A stretch of 64,000 nucleotides of DNA from Phycisphaerae bacterium (GTDB lineage Bacteria > Planctomycetota > Phycisphaerae > JAJVII01): NCBI GenBank assembly GCA_022072085.1, contig JAJVII010000003.1, positions 30,540 to 94,539 of the forward strand. The letters are read 5' to 3'. Positions within the stretch are counted from its first letter, which is position 1. The number at the start of each line of letters is the position of its first letter. This document shows, one piece after another, positions 17,561 to 26,175 of the stretch. The notes beneath the pieces are model-generated. The model had not been told where the DNA came from, did not search any database, and worked only from the letters and a program-made list of their open reading frames with translations. The translations under genes and the position numbers were made by a program.

Positions 17561-20500
17561 ATGAACCGCCCGGCCTTGCTCTTCGCGATGCTCGCCACCG
17601 TGAGCCTCCTGGTCTTCTGCGTCGGCTGCCCGCCGGTTGAGAAGGTTCCGCCGGACGTCAACCCGCAGCCGGCGCCCGTGCCCAGCGGCCCGCTGGTTGT
17701 CGTGCCGCGCACCTACATGACCGTGCCCGAAGCCCTGACGGTGGCCAACCTCCAGCTCGGCACGCAATACGCCGCCCCCGACTCGGCGCTCACGGGCGTC
17801 GTCGGGCCTTACCCCGTCGGCGGCAGCGTCGGCCTGGACGACTTGCTCAACGACGTTGCTCGGGCGACCGGCATGACCCGCGAACAGGTCAAGGGCGTGT
17901 GCGTCTTCGAGAAGCCGGCCGACCCCGCGTCGGTCGAGGCGGCCATGACCGCGCTCAAGAGCGACGACCCGCAGCATCGGCGGCAGGCGGCCTACGACCT
18001 GGGTGAACTGGCGGCCCCGCGGGCGATCCCGGCGCTGATGGCCGCCGTCGGCGACAACGACCTCTCGACGCAGTTCCAGGCGCTGATGGCGTTGGAAGGC
18101 CTTGAACGCGACTTCGTCACCCGGGCCCGCTACCCCGGACGGGCCTCGCTGATAACGCTGTTCGGCGACAACTCCGGCCAGGACGCGCTGCTCTACATCA
18201 TCGACGAACACAAGGACCAGGGCGGGCCGGTCTGGCTGGCTGCCGTTTCCGTCGCCAGCCGGGCGCAGCTGCCCGGCGTGACGCCGCTGCTGATGAAGGT
18301 CTTCGCCGGCCGGCGGGACTACGTCCGCGGCGACGATCGCCCGGTCCGGGCCGCCGCCTGGGCATGCAGCGAATACAGCGACCCGGCGACCGTGCAGCCG
18401 CTGTCGGACCTGCTGACCGCTGACGACGTGGACTACGACCTGGCCCGCGAGGCGGCGGTCGCGCTGGGCCGCATCAACCTGGCGTCGTCGGTCGAGCGTC
18501 TGGGCGACGCCGCCGACAGCAAGCGAGCCGACGTGCGGCGGGCAGCGGCTGAAGGCCTGGGCTTCTGCCAGAGCCAGCCGCGGGCGCTGGAAATCCTGCG
18601 CCAGTTGCTGCGCGATCAGGATACGACGACCTGCTGCCTGGCCTGCGAGGCGCTGGGGCGGCTGAACAGCACCAGCTCGCTGGCGATGCTCGGGGCGACG
18701 CTGACAAGCGACGTGCCCCTGGCGGTTCGACTGGCGTCGGCGTCGGCGCTGGGGCGGACCTATCAGCCTGGCGCGCGGCAGGCGCTGCTCAGCGCCAAGG
18801 GCGTGCTCGATTCCCGCGTGCGGGTCGCGGTGGCCGAGGCCCTGGGCGTCATCGGCGGGCCCGGCGCCGAGAGCGCCCTGCTGGTACTCATCGGCGACCA
18901 GGACATGCACGTGCGGGCCGCCTCGGCCCAGGCGCTGGGGCGGCTGGGCACGGTCAACGCGATCCTCGCGGCGACCACCGTGCTGAGCAACCGCAACGAG
19001 CAGATGGAAGTGTTGATGGCGGCGGCCGACGGGCTGGGCGAATCGCACCAGGCCCCCGACGCGGTGAAGGAACTGGAGAAACTGGCTGCCTCGACCGACG
19101 CGTTCGACCGGCTGCGCGACTCAGCGGTTGTGGCCCTCGGCCGCAACGGGTCGGCCGAGGCCCTGCTGTCGATCGACCGGCTATGCCCGACGGCGGCGGC
19201 GACCGGCACGACCCAGCGCGACCTGGCGGTCCGGTTCTACAACCCGCCCGACGGCAACATCGCCGTGCAGCGTCTGACGCACTACCTCCGCAGCGGCAAC
19301 CGGACGCAGAAGGCCTACGCCGCCGACCGGCTGAGCGAACTGGCCGACCCGGTCGGCCTGGACCAGATGGTCCTCCGCGTCAAAGAGTGGGACCCCTACG
19401 TGCGGTCGGCGATCGTGCTGGGCCTGATGCGTTCGCGCGGCCCGCAGGTTGTGCCCGCGCTGGTGTCGCAACTGGCCAGCCGCCAGGCGTCCAAGCGCCG
19501 GGCCGTCGCCCTGACGCTGGGCAACCACCGCGATCCGCGGGCCGTGGCGGCGCTGCTGGGGCTCAGCGGCGACCAGGACCCGACGGTCCGCTGGGCGGCG
19601 GCCCAGAGCCTGGGGCTCATCGGCGACCCGGCGGCGGTGTCCAGACTGATCCAGATGGCGACCTCCGAGACCGAGAAGCAGCCGCGCGACGCGGCCATCC
19701 GCGCCCTGCGATGGCGCTACTTCGCATGGATGGACAACGTGAAGACGACGCTGTCGGCGATCGCCGGAACCGAGGGAGATTGCGGCGTGCGGACATCGGC
19801 GGCGCCGGCTGAGGGCGTCTGGACGCTGCTGGCCGTCGCCCAGGATCCGCAGGACCCGACGATGCGGGCGGCCGCCTGCGACGCCCGGGCCGTCAGCGAC
19901 GGCGGCGGACTCCAGGTCGCGGCGGTCCGCGGCCGGCGCGTGGGCTCGCCGCTGGCCGGGATGCGATACCAGTTCGTGGGCGGACGGTTCATGCCCGTCG
20001 GACCGCAGAGCGGCGCCGACCCGGCCGGCGAGTGGCAGTTCGACCGCCGCAACCTGCTGGACTACCCGCTGCCCGGGACCGAGGCGTCTGCTGCCGGGGA
20101 CAGCGTCGTCGTGACCGACCCGGCGAACAACGTGCGGCTGATGTTCACGCCGCCGACGGTGAGGAACGAACTGCTCCAGGGCAGTGTGGGCGTTCAGATG
20201 CAGGCCAAGGGCCAGAACGCGTGGGAAGCGGTCCGGCCGGCCGGGGCCGCGCCGGCGCTGCGGGACTTCACCGCGGCATGGGACGCGGACCTGGGCGCGG
20301 TCGTGCTGGTCGGCGGAGCGGCGTCGGACGAGACGGGCAGTTTCGCGTCGCTGGAAGTGTGGGCGTTCAAGTACAAGAACGCTGGGGCGTCCGGCGGAGC
20401 GTTTCCCCGCGTGTCCGCGGATCGCCCGGTCCTGACGGTGCTGGGCAACGGCCGCGTGCAGGTGAACTGGCAGGCCGTGCCGCGGGCCCGGAGTTACGAG

Positions 20501-21031
20501 GTCCAGCGGGCCTCGGTGGACGTCAAGAGCCTCTGGACGCAGAACCCGCACAAGGTGATCGGCAAGTTCGAGAAGGTCAACGACCAGTCGCTGGAGGCGA
20601 CCGGCTTCGAGGACGTGGTCAACGCCTTCAAGAGCGCCCAGGCCGACACCGACGCGATCGCGCCGGTCTTCGCCTACAAGGTCGTCGCCCTGGACAGCGG
20701 CAAGAAGGCCATCGAAGAAAGCGCGGTGGCCCTGACGCTGGCTGACGCCCCGAGCGGCCTGCGGGCCATCGAGCGCGACGACGGCACGACGCTGCTGGTC
20801 TGGAACGCCTCGCCGCAGGAGGGACTGCGCGGCTACTACGTCTATCGCCAGGACGCCTTCGCCGGCGACGCGGTCTTCCGCCAGCAGAGCGTCCCGACGC
20901 CGCTGACGGTCTTCGTGGACGGCCGCAACTGGCCTCGCACGGCCCGGCGGAAGTATTATATTGTTCCGGTGGACTACCTGGGCCAACTCGGCATCCCGTC
21001 GGCTGGGGTGTGGAGCTTCGGAGCCCCATAA
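17561..21031 (+). CDS. Large secreted HEAT-repeat protein with fibronectin-like C-terminus, probable lipoprotein
   Basis: The ATG at 17561 follows AAGGAGCC and gives 1156 residues. The N-terminus is a signal peptide (LLFAMLATVSLLVFCVGC) with a cysteine at the expected lipidation site, although the -3 residue is not the usual leucine. A proline-rich linker follows. From about residue 130 to 740 there are many HEAT/PBS-type helical repeats of the form DPQHRRQAAYDLGELA..AIPALM. The C-terminal third is beta-rich. It includes two fibronectin-III-like stretches (GRVQVNWQAVPRARSYEVQRA and TTLLVWNASPQEGLRGYYVY). This suggests an envelope scaffold or sensor; no enzymatic motif is seen. It has its own promoter. 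Confidence 0.85.
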   Translation: MNRPALLFAMLATVSLLVFCVGCPPVEKVPPDVNPQPAPVPSGPLVVVPRTYMTVPEALTVANLQLGTQYAAPDSALTGVVGPYPVGGSVGLDDLLNDVARATGMTREQVKGVCVFEKPADPASVEAAMTALKSDDPQHRRQAAYDLGELAAPRAIPALMAAVGDNDLSTQFQALMALEGLERDFVTRARYPGRASLITLFGDNSGQDALLYIIDEHKDQGGPVWLAAVSVASRAQLPGVTPLLMKVFAGRRDYVRGDDRPVRAAAWACSEYSDPATVQPLSDLLTADDVDYDLAREAAVALGRINLASSVERLGDAADSKRADVRRAAAEGLGFCQSQPRALEILRQLLRDQDTTTCCLACEALGRLNSTSSLAMLGATLTSDVPLAVRLASASALGRTYQPGARQALLSAKGVLDSRVRVAVAEALGVIGGPGAESALLVLIGDQDMHVRAASAQALGRLGTVNAILAATTVLSNRNEQMEVLMAAADGLGESHQAPDAVKELEKLAASTDAFDRLRDSAVVALGRNGSAEALLSIDRLCPTAAATGTTQRDLAVRFYNPPDGNIAVQRLTHYLRSGNRTQKAYAADRLSELADPVGLDQMVLRVKEWDPYVRSAIVLGLMRSRGPQVVPALVSQLASRQASKRRAVALTLGNHRDPRAVAALLGLSGDQDPTVRWAAAQSLGLIGDPAAVSRLIQMATSETEKQPRDAAIRALRWRYFAWMDNVKTTLSAIAGTEGDCGVRTSAAPAEGVWTLLAVAQDPQDPTMRAAACDARAVSDGGGLQVAAVRGRRVGSPLAGMRYQFVGGRFMPVGPQSGADPAGEWQFDRRNLLDYPLPGTEASAAGDSVVVTDPANNVRLMFTPPTVRNELLQGSVGVQMQAKGQNAWEAVRPAGAAPALRDFTAAWDADLGAVVLVGGAASDETGSFASLEVWAFKYKNAGASGGAFPRVSADRPVLTVLGNGRVQVNWQAVPRARSYEVQRASVDVKSLWTQNPHKVIGKFEKVNDQSLEATGFEDVVNAFKSAQADTDAIAPVFAYKVVALDSGKKAIEESAVALTLADAPSGLRAIERDDGTTLLVWNASPQEGLRGYYVYRQDAFAGDAVFRQQSVPTPLTVFVDGRNWPRTARRKYYIVPVDYLGQLGIPSAGVWSFGAP

Positions 21032-21033
21032 GA

Positions 21034-21068
21034 AGTGCTGAGTGCTGAGTGCTGAGTGCTGAGTGATG
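21034..21068. repeat. AGTGCTG heptamer tandem array
   Basis: Four exact tandem copies of AGTGCTG, then AGTGATG, starting 3 bases after the HEAT protein stop. The last degenerate unit supplies the ATG of the next small gene. A diverged inverse copy forms the end of pabB (4141-4164). Confidence 0.85.
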
Positions 21069-21278
21069 TCCCAGGGCCCGCACAAACTGGGCAACGGCGT
21101 GACGATCGCGAGGCGCGACGGCGATGAGCCGCTGGAACTGCTGATCCGGGCAGCCGACCTGGACGAACTGGTCTGGCGGCTGCACGACCTGATCCCGCTG
21201 ATCCAGAGCGGTGAGTTGAATCGCGTCGTCGCGGGGCTTTCGCCCAAGGCCGATCCACAGCGGCCCGGCAAGGCTTAA
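21066..21278 (+). CDS. Small uncharacterised protein
   Basis: A 70-residue reading frame with coherent composition: LGNGVTIARRDGDEPLELLIRAADLDELVWRLHDLIPLI. It is predicted to form two amphipathic helices and has no signal peptide or membrane segment. The start lies in the AGTGCTG repeat: GTG at 21063 and ATG at 21066 are both possible, and no clear ribosome site is present. It could be a real small protein co-transcribed with the HEAT lipoprotein. I do not recognise the family. Its codon pattern is typical for this genome, but a chance frame cannot be excluded. Confidence 0.5.
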   Translation: MSQGPHKLGNGVTIARRDGDEPLELLIRAADLDELVWRLHDLIPLIQSGELNRVVAGLSPKADPQRPGKA

Positions 21279-21303
21279 ACTCCGCTGGGCCCGCCTTTTG
21301 CCC

Positions 21304-21333
21304 TTGCAACCGTCGGCAATCGCCAAATATAAT
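21304..21333 (+). promoter_or_regulatory. Strong promoter before the 149-residue membrane protein
   Basis: TTGCAA (21304-21309) and a perfect TATAAT (21328-21333) with an 18-base spacer. The start point near 21340 supports translation from TTG 21373 rather than from any start farther upstream. Confidence 0.72.
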
Positions 21334-21372
21334 GCGGATCACGGCATCTTCGCCCCAGCGCGCGAGGTATCG

Positions 21373-21822
21373 TTGGACCAGGACGCAACACAGCATGGCC
21401 GCTTCGCCGGGCCGGTCTTTACCGGACCGGCACAGGTGGCGCTGTGGCTGATCGTCGTGCTGTTGGCTGTGATTGCGACGATCATGCTGCTGGGCCCCGG
21501 CGGCACGCAGTCGGCGCAGGGCCAGGTGACCCGGGCCGGGGCGGCCTACGACCCGTCCGGCGTGTTCATCGTGCCCGGCCAACTCGGCAAGGACCTGTGG
21601 GGCCTCTATGTGATCGATTCGCGAGTGGGGACGCTGGTGCTCTATTACTACAATCCGAACACCAAGAAGCTCACGCTGGCGGCGGCGCGGTCGTTCGTGA
21701 ACGACCGCTACCTGGAGGACTACAACACCGATCCTCCCCCGCGCGAGATCGCCGAGATGATCGAAAACCTTCGGCGGATGTCGCCGCCGCCCGCAAAGGA
21801 CAACAGCGGCGGAGGGCAGTAG
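21373..21822 (+). CDS. Uncharacterised single-span membrane protein
   Basis: The start is set at TTG 21373 (LDQDATQ), preceded by GAGGT and located just downstream of a perfect TATAAT box, giving 149 residues. One membrane helix lies at about residues 20-45 (VALWLIVVLLAVIATIMLL). A beta-type domain with LYVIDSRVGTLVLYYYNP follows. The tail after NDRYLEDYN is rich in proline and glycine. The topology suggests a small extracytoplasmic domain. I do not recognise the family. It is followed after 64 bases by the HTH-membrane protein, with which it probably forms an operon. Confidence 0.72.
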   Translation: MDQDATQHGRFAGPVFTGPAQVALWLIVVLLAVIATIMLLGPGGTQSAQGQVTRAGAAYDPSGVFIVPGQLGKDLWGLYVIDSRVGTLVLYYYNPNTKKLTLAAARSFVNDRYLEDYNTDPPPREIAEMIENLRRMSPPPAKDNSGGGQ

Positions 21823-21886
21823 GAAACGCCCCCGCCCGCCGGCCCGCATCGGCCGGGGATGGACCCAGGACCAGGAGATCGCAAGC

Positions 21887-22654
21887 ATGGCCAAGATGTT
21901 CTACACGCAGTCCGAGTCCGCCACCAAGCTGGGGATCAGCGTTGACGACCTCAAGGCGATGGTCCGCGACGGCCGGTTGCGGGAGTTCATGGACAACGGG
22001 CCGGTCTATCGCGTTGAGGACATCAACAAGATGGCCGGCGAGCCCCGCCCGGGCGACACCGACGCGGTCGACCTGGAACTGGTGGAGGAAGAGGGCGAAC
22101 CGGGCAAGGAGGACACCGTCATCACCTCCGCCGGCATCAGCGTCTTCGACGACGAGGATCTGGAGATCGAGGCCGACCCCATGGCCCAGACCCAGATCAC
22201 CCAGTCAGTCAACGACTCGATCAGCCTGGAGAGCACCGGCAGCGGCAGTGGCCTGCTCGACCTGACCCGCGAAGCCGATGACACCAGCCTGGGCGCCGAG
22301 CTGCTGGAGGAAATCTACCCCAGCGCCCCGACGGTCGAGGCGGCCGACGTGATTACCCCCGAGGCCCCGTCCATCGAGCCGCAGGTCCCGGCGTTCGGCG
22401 CTCCGGCGGTCATCGAGTCGGCCGACCCCAGCGCTGCGGCCTTCTCGGGCATCGCCCTGGTGGGCGTGGCGGTGGCAGTCTTCCTGGGCATCATCGTCGT
22501 GTCGCTGGCCAACAACACCTGGCCCAGCTTCCTGGACAGCATCGCCGAAGGCAACACGCCGATCGTCGTCGGTGTGGTCATGGCGGCGCTGGCTGGGGCG
22601 TTCGGCGTGGTCGGCCTGCTGATCGGCAAGAGCACCAGCGGCCCGCGCGTCTGA
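21887..22654 (+). CDS. HTH protein with acidic linker and C-terminal membrane segments
   Basis: The 255-residue protein starts with a MerR/HTH_17-like domain (residues 1-50: TQSESATKLGISVDDLKAMV...YRVEDINKMAG). A long acidic, disordered region follows. It includes the motif SGLLDLTREADDTSLGAELL. Two membrane helices lie at about residues 185-210 and 225-248. Combining a putative DNA- or protein-binding helix-turn-helix with membrane anchoring suggests a membrane-tethered regulator or a division/nucleoid-associated factor. The helix-turn-helix may have lost DNA binding. No characterised homologue is known to me. A ribosome site, GGAGA, precedes the ATG. Confidence 0.78.
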   Translation: MAKMFYTQSESATKLGISVDDLKAMVRDGRLREFMDNGPVYRVEDINKMAGEPRPGDTDAVDLELVEEEGEPGKEDTVITSAGISVFDDEDLEIEADPMAQTQITQSVNDSISLESTGSGSGLLDLTREADDTSLGAELLEEIYPSAPTVEAADVITPEAPSIEPQVPAFGAPAVIESADPSAAAFSGIALVGVAVAVFLGIIVVSLANNTWPSFLDSIAEGNTPIVVGVVMAALAGAFGVVGLLIGKSTSGPRV

Positions 22655-22792
22655 GCGCGTCGCTGCCGGGGCAGTCCGGTTTTGCTGGGGAATCACGCGC
22701 CCGTCAGCCGATATTATCCCGACGGTGCGGCACGGTTTCGTGCACGTCAATCGGGATTCAACACTAGGGCGGTCGAGGAAAAGGAGTCGGAC

Positions 22793-23635
22793 ATGAAGCG
22801 GGCCAGTGCGGTAGTGTTCTTTGCTGTTGCGGGGTTGGTTCTGATGGGACAACTGGGCTGCGCCCAGATGGATGCGCTCAAGGCCGAGAACGCCGCCTGC
22901 CAGAAGGCCCGCGGCATCCTCACCAACGACCTGCGCATCGCCAACGGCAAGGTCGACAGCCTCCAGCGCGAGCGCGATGTCGCCCTCGAACAGGCCAAGG
23001 ATAGCCAGGGCCGCATCGACGACATGATGAGCAAGGTGCAGGCCGCCAACACCGAGAACGCCCGGCTGGCCTCGGCCAACAGCGAGTTGCAGACCCGCCT
23101 GCGCGAAGCGGAGGAGCGGGCCAAGGTTCCCGACGTGATCACCGTCAAGGAGCCCGGCGCGGTCAAGCTGGCCCCGGCGGTGGACGAGGCCCTCAAGGCC
23201 CTGGCCCAGCGCAACGGCCTCGAGTATGACGCCCGCCTGGGCCTGGTCCGCTTCAGCACCGACCTGCTGTTCGACCTGGGCAGCACCAAGATCCGCCCGG
23301 AGGTCGAGAAGTCGCTGGCCGAGTTCGCCCGCGTCATCAACATGGACGAGGCCAAGCAGTATGACGTCATCATCGCCGGCCACACCGACGACGTGCGGAT
23401 CGCCAAGCCCGAGACGCTTCGCGTGACCCCGACCAACTGGCACCTGTCGGCCTACCGCGCCTGCGCGGTGCTGCTCGACCTCCAGAAGGACGGCGTTAGC
23501 GCCGACCGCATGTCGGCGATGGGCTTCGGCGAGACCCGCCCGCGCGTCGCCAACAAGGGCCGCGGCGGCACCCCGGAGAACCGTCGCGTCGAGGTCTTCC
23601 TCGTGCCCAAGGGCAGCGTCGCGTCCGCCGGCTGA
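22793..23635 (+). CDS. OmpA/Pal-like peptidoglycan-binding lipoprotein
   Basis: The ATG at 22793 follows AAGGAG and gives 280 residues. The N-terminus is a lipoprotein signal ending LMGQLGC. Residues about 25-110 form a coiled coil (KAENAACQKARG..LREAEERAK). The C-terminal domain, from about 155, is OmpA-like: VRFSTDLLFDLGSTKIRPEV, IIAGHTDDVRI, LSAYRACAVLLDL and a GETRPRVANKG...ENRRVEVFL end. The latter contains the residues that bind meso-diaminopimelate-type peptidoglycan. It should tether the outer membrane to the cell wall. A strong intrinsic terminator follows, so it is transcribed separately from the next gene. Confidence 0.9.
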   Translation: MKRASAVVFFAVAGLVLMGQLGCAQMDALKAENAACQKARGILTNDLRIANGKVDSLQRERDVALEQAKDSQGRIDDMMSKVQAANTENARLASANSELQTRLREAEERAKVPDVITVKEPGAVKLAPAVDEALKALAQRNGLEYDARLGLVRFSTDLLFDLGSTKIRPEVEKSLAEFARVINMDEAKQYDVIIAGHTDDVRIAKPETLRVTPTNWHLSAYRACAVLLDLQKDGVSADRMSAMGFGETRPRVANKGRGGTPENRRVEVFLVPKGSVASAG

Positions 23636-23667
23636 TTGGCCGCATGTTACACATTCAGGATTCGTCC

Positions 23668-23699
23668 ATCGCCCTCCGCCTCGCGGGGGGCGATTTTTT
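23668..23699 (+). terminator. Intrinsic terminator of the OmpA-like gene
   Basis: The arms 23668-23677 (ATCGCCCTCC) and 23685-23694 pair throughout with one G-T pair. The stem can extend into a tight GC loop and is followed by a run of six T. It begins 32 bases after the stop codon. Confidence 0.88.
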
Positions 23700-23831
23700 G
23701 TTTCCGGGACCGCGGCACGAGGATTCACGCGGGCGAGGCGGATTTCCGTCTGTCACGTGTCTATCATAGCGGTAACATTTGCCCGGCTGCCCGACGCGGA
23801 TCGCCGGCGTTGATCGAACAGGACACGCTGC

Positions 23832-24998
23832 ATGATTCGATTCCGTTCCGCCCCGACGCTTGCGATGCTTGCGGCACTGCTCCCCCTCGCAACGCTGACC
23901 CCCGGATGCCGACAGAAGGAAGACGTCCGCGTCTACACCGTTGACCGGGCCGACGAGCGGTTGAACGAGTCGGTCGCGAGCGGCGCGACGCGGGCGGGCC
24001 TTCCGCCCAACCATCCGCCCATCGACGGCAGCCGCCTGCCTCCAGGCCATCCCGACATCAGCGGCATACAGGGCATGGGTTCGATGGGCCCCGTCGGCGG
24101 GCAGTCGTCCCGTGTTCGGATGCAGTGGACCCTGCCGCCCGGCTGGAAGGCGGACCCCCAGCCCAAGGCGCCGCGCTACGCCACATTGCTGGCGCCGGCC
24201 GGCAGCGGGACGATGGATGTCGGCGTCTTCAACCTCGGCGGCGACCTGCTGAGCAACGTCAACCGTTGGCGGGATCAGCTTCATCTGCCGCCCATCGCCG
24301 AAGCGGACCTCGCGACCGCGACGACTTCGCTGAAGACCGACGCCGGCGAGACGGCGACGCTGGTGGAGATCAGAAGTGAAACCGCGCCGATCAGGGCGAC
24401 GCTGGGCGTCATCTTCGAACGTCCGGGAAGTTCAAGTTCCTGGTTCATCAAAGCCGAGGCGGGCCCCGAATCCGTCGCCGCCATCCGCGGCGCGCTCCTG
24501 GCCCTGGTCAAGTCGGTCCGCTTCGCCGGCCCGTCTACCCAGCCGGCGATGGGCGCGGGCTTGATCGTCCCGGCCGCACCGGCCGGTTGGAAGCCATCGG
24601 CAGAAGGCGCCGATGGTTCTGCCTTCGACTACCGGATCGGCGATGACGCACATCGCGTCCGCGTCGCAGCCAGCCTGAGTCCCGCCGGGGACCCGGCGCT
24701 GCTGTCGTTCCTTAACAAGTGCCGCGAGATGGCCGACCAGCCGCCCGTGAGCGACCTCAAGGATCAGCCGGCCGCCGGCCGGGCCGAGGTGGCCGGAGCG
24801 GATTGGCCCCTCTATTCCTTCACCGGGTCGGCCGGCTCGGCCCACGCCCGGACGCAGATTCGTGTCGTCCGCATCGCCCATGGCGATCGCGACTGGATCA
24901 TCGCCGTGGGCGGCCCCCCGGCGGACATCGACGCCCGCTGGCCGGCTGTGACGGCCTTTCTCAAGACCCTGCGGTTCGAGGAGGGCGGCCATGAGTAG
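23832..24998 (+). CDS. Uncharacterised lipoprotein upstream of cytochrome c assembly genes
   Basis: The 388-residue protein begins with a lipoprotein signal (MLAALLPLATLTPGC). A Pro/Gly-rich linker follows. Two similar domains come next, each with a W-containing start and an FIKAEAGPESVAAIRG-like or YSFTGSAGSAHARTQIR segment. The paired domains (about residues 95-230 and 245-385) look like internal duplicates: WTLPPGWKADP corresponds to APAGWKPSAEG, and each ends in a LVKSVRF/FLKTLRFEE motif. No catalytic motif is seen. The 3' end overlaps resB by 8 bases, so a role in haem or cytochrome handling in the periplasm is possible but not shown. Confidence 0.78.
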   Translation: MIRFRSAPTLAMLAALLPLATLTPGCRQKEDVRVYTVDRADERLNESVASGATRAGLPPNHPPIDGSRLPPGHPDISGIQGMGSMGPVGGQSSRVRMQWTLPPGWKADPQPKAPRYATLLAPAGSGTMDVGVFNLGGDLLSNVNRWRDQLHLPPIAEADLATATTSLKTDAGETATLVEIRSETAPIRATLGVIFERPGSSSSWFIKAEAGPESVAAIRGALLALVKSVRFAGPSTQPAMGAGLIVPAAPAGWKPSAEGADGSAFDYRIGDDAHRVRVAASLSPAGDPALLSFLNKCREMADQPPVSDLKDQPAAGRAEVAGADWPLYSFTGSAGSAHARTQIRVVRIAHGDRDWIIAVGGPPADIDARWPAVTAFLKTLRFEEGGHE

Positions 24999-26175
24999 GC
25001 ATCCGGTCGCCAGGCTGCTCCGCCCGCTGGCGTCGCTGAAGATGACGGTCGTGCTGATGGCGCTCTCGATGCTGCTGATTTTCGCGGGCACGCTGGCCCA
25101 GATCGACAACGGCATCTGGTGGGTGCAGCGGCACTACTTCAACTGCCTCTGGCTGATCTGGGACGTGCCGGGCGTGAGCTGGCTGAAGGTCCCGCTGCCC
25201 GGCGGCTACGCCCTGGGCGGGTTGATGTTCGTGAACCTGCTGGCGGCCCACACGCTGCGATTCCGCCTCTCCTGGCGTCGGAGCGGGATCATCCTGCTGC
25301 ACGCGGGGATCGTCCTGCTGCTGGTCGGCCAGTTCGCGACCAGCCTCTCCCAGGTCGAAACGCAGATGGTCATCCCCGTGGGCGGATCGAGCAACTACTC
25401 CGAGGACCCGCGGCACATGGAACTGGCGGTCATCGACCCCACGCCCATCGACCATCTCGTGGTCGTCGCGATCCCGCAGTCGAAGCTGACCGAGGGAGCG
25501 ACCGTCGCCGACGGCCGCCTGCCGTTCACCGTCAAGGTCGAGAAGTGGTTTGCCAACGCCGAACTCCATCGGGCCGGCGGCGGGACGGCCGCCGTCGCCG
25601 ATCGCGGCGTCGGCCGGCAGCTCGTCGCGGTCGCGCAGGCGGTCGTCCCGGGCACGAGTTCGGGTCGCGACTGCCCGGCTGCATATGTCAAACTGACCGG
25701 GGCCAAGGGAACGGACCTGGGGATCTGGCTGCTTTTCTGGAGGCCGGACCTGCGGGACATGCCGACCGCCCAGCCGCAGCAAGTGGAGGTGGACGGGAGG
25801 CCTTACCTTATCTCGCTCCGACCGCGGCGCTACTATCACCCCTATCGCATCTACCTCGACCGGTTCATCCACGAGGACTATCCCGGCACGAACAGGCCGA
25901 AGTGGTACGAGAGCCAGGTCCGGCTGGTGGACAAGACCGGCAACGTCGACCGCAAGGTGCGGATCTACATGAACAATCCGCTCCGCTACGCGGGGCAGAC
26001 GTTCTACCAGGCCAGCTTCCTGGCCGGCGACTCGGGCACCATCCTTCAGGTCGTTCGCAACCGCTACTGGCTGATCCCGTACGTCTCCTGCGTCATGGTC
26101 GGGCTGGGGCTGTTGATCCACTTCGCGTTGTCGCTGACGCGGTTCGCGTCGCGGCGGACGGAGGACCGGCCGTGA
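24991..26175 (+). CDS. resB: ResB/Ccs1-like cytochrome c biogenesis protein
   Basis: The 394-residue protein has N-terminal membrane helices (LKMTVVLMALSMLLIFAGTLAQ and GGLMFVNLLAAHTLRF). A third helix follows, with RRSGIILLHAGIVLLLVGQF, then a large periplasmic domain. A C-terminal helix is at VSCVMVGLGLLIHFALSLT. This is the ResB pattern; ResB and CcsA together form the system II haem lyase that attaches haem to CXXCH apocytochromes. The Y..NPLRYAGQTFYQASF segment is typical. The start overlaps the preceding lipoprotein and the stop overlaps the ccsA start (TGATG). Confidence 0.9.
   Translation: MSRHPVARLLRPLASLKMTVVLMALSMLLIFAGTLAQIDNGIWWVQRHYFNCLWLIWDVPGVSWLKVPLPGGYALGGLMFVNLLAAHTLRFRLSWRRSGIILLHAGIVLLLVGQFATSLSQVETQMVIPVGGSSNYSEDPRHMELAVIDPTPIDHLVVVAIPQSKLTEGATVADGRLPFTVKVEKWFANAELHRAGGGTAAVADRGVGRQLVAVAQAVVPGTSSGRDCPAAYVKLTGAKGTDLGIWLLFWRPDLRDMPTAQPQQVEVDGRPYLISLRPRRYYHPYRIYLDRFIHEDYPGTNRPKWYESQVRLVDKTGNVDRKVRIYMNNPLRYAGQTFYQASFLAGDSGTILQVVRNRYWLIPYVSCVMVGLGLLIHFALSLTRFASRRTEDRP

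Noticed and set aside
25119..26174. An upstream in-frame extension of the CcsA gene by about 350 codons.
   Set aside because: The extension overlaps resB in another frame and has no recognisable sequence; ATG 26175 overlaps the resB stop as expected for coupled genes.
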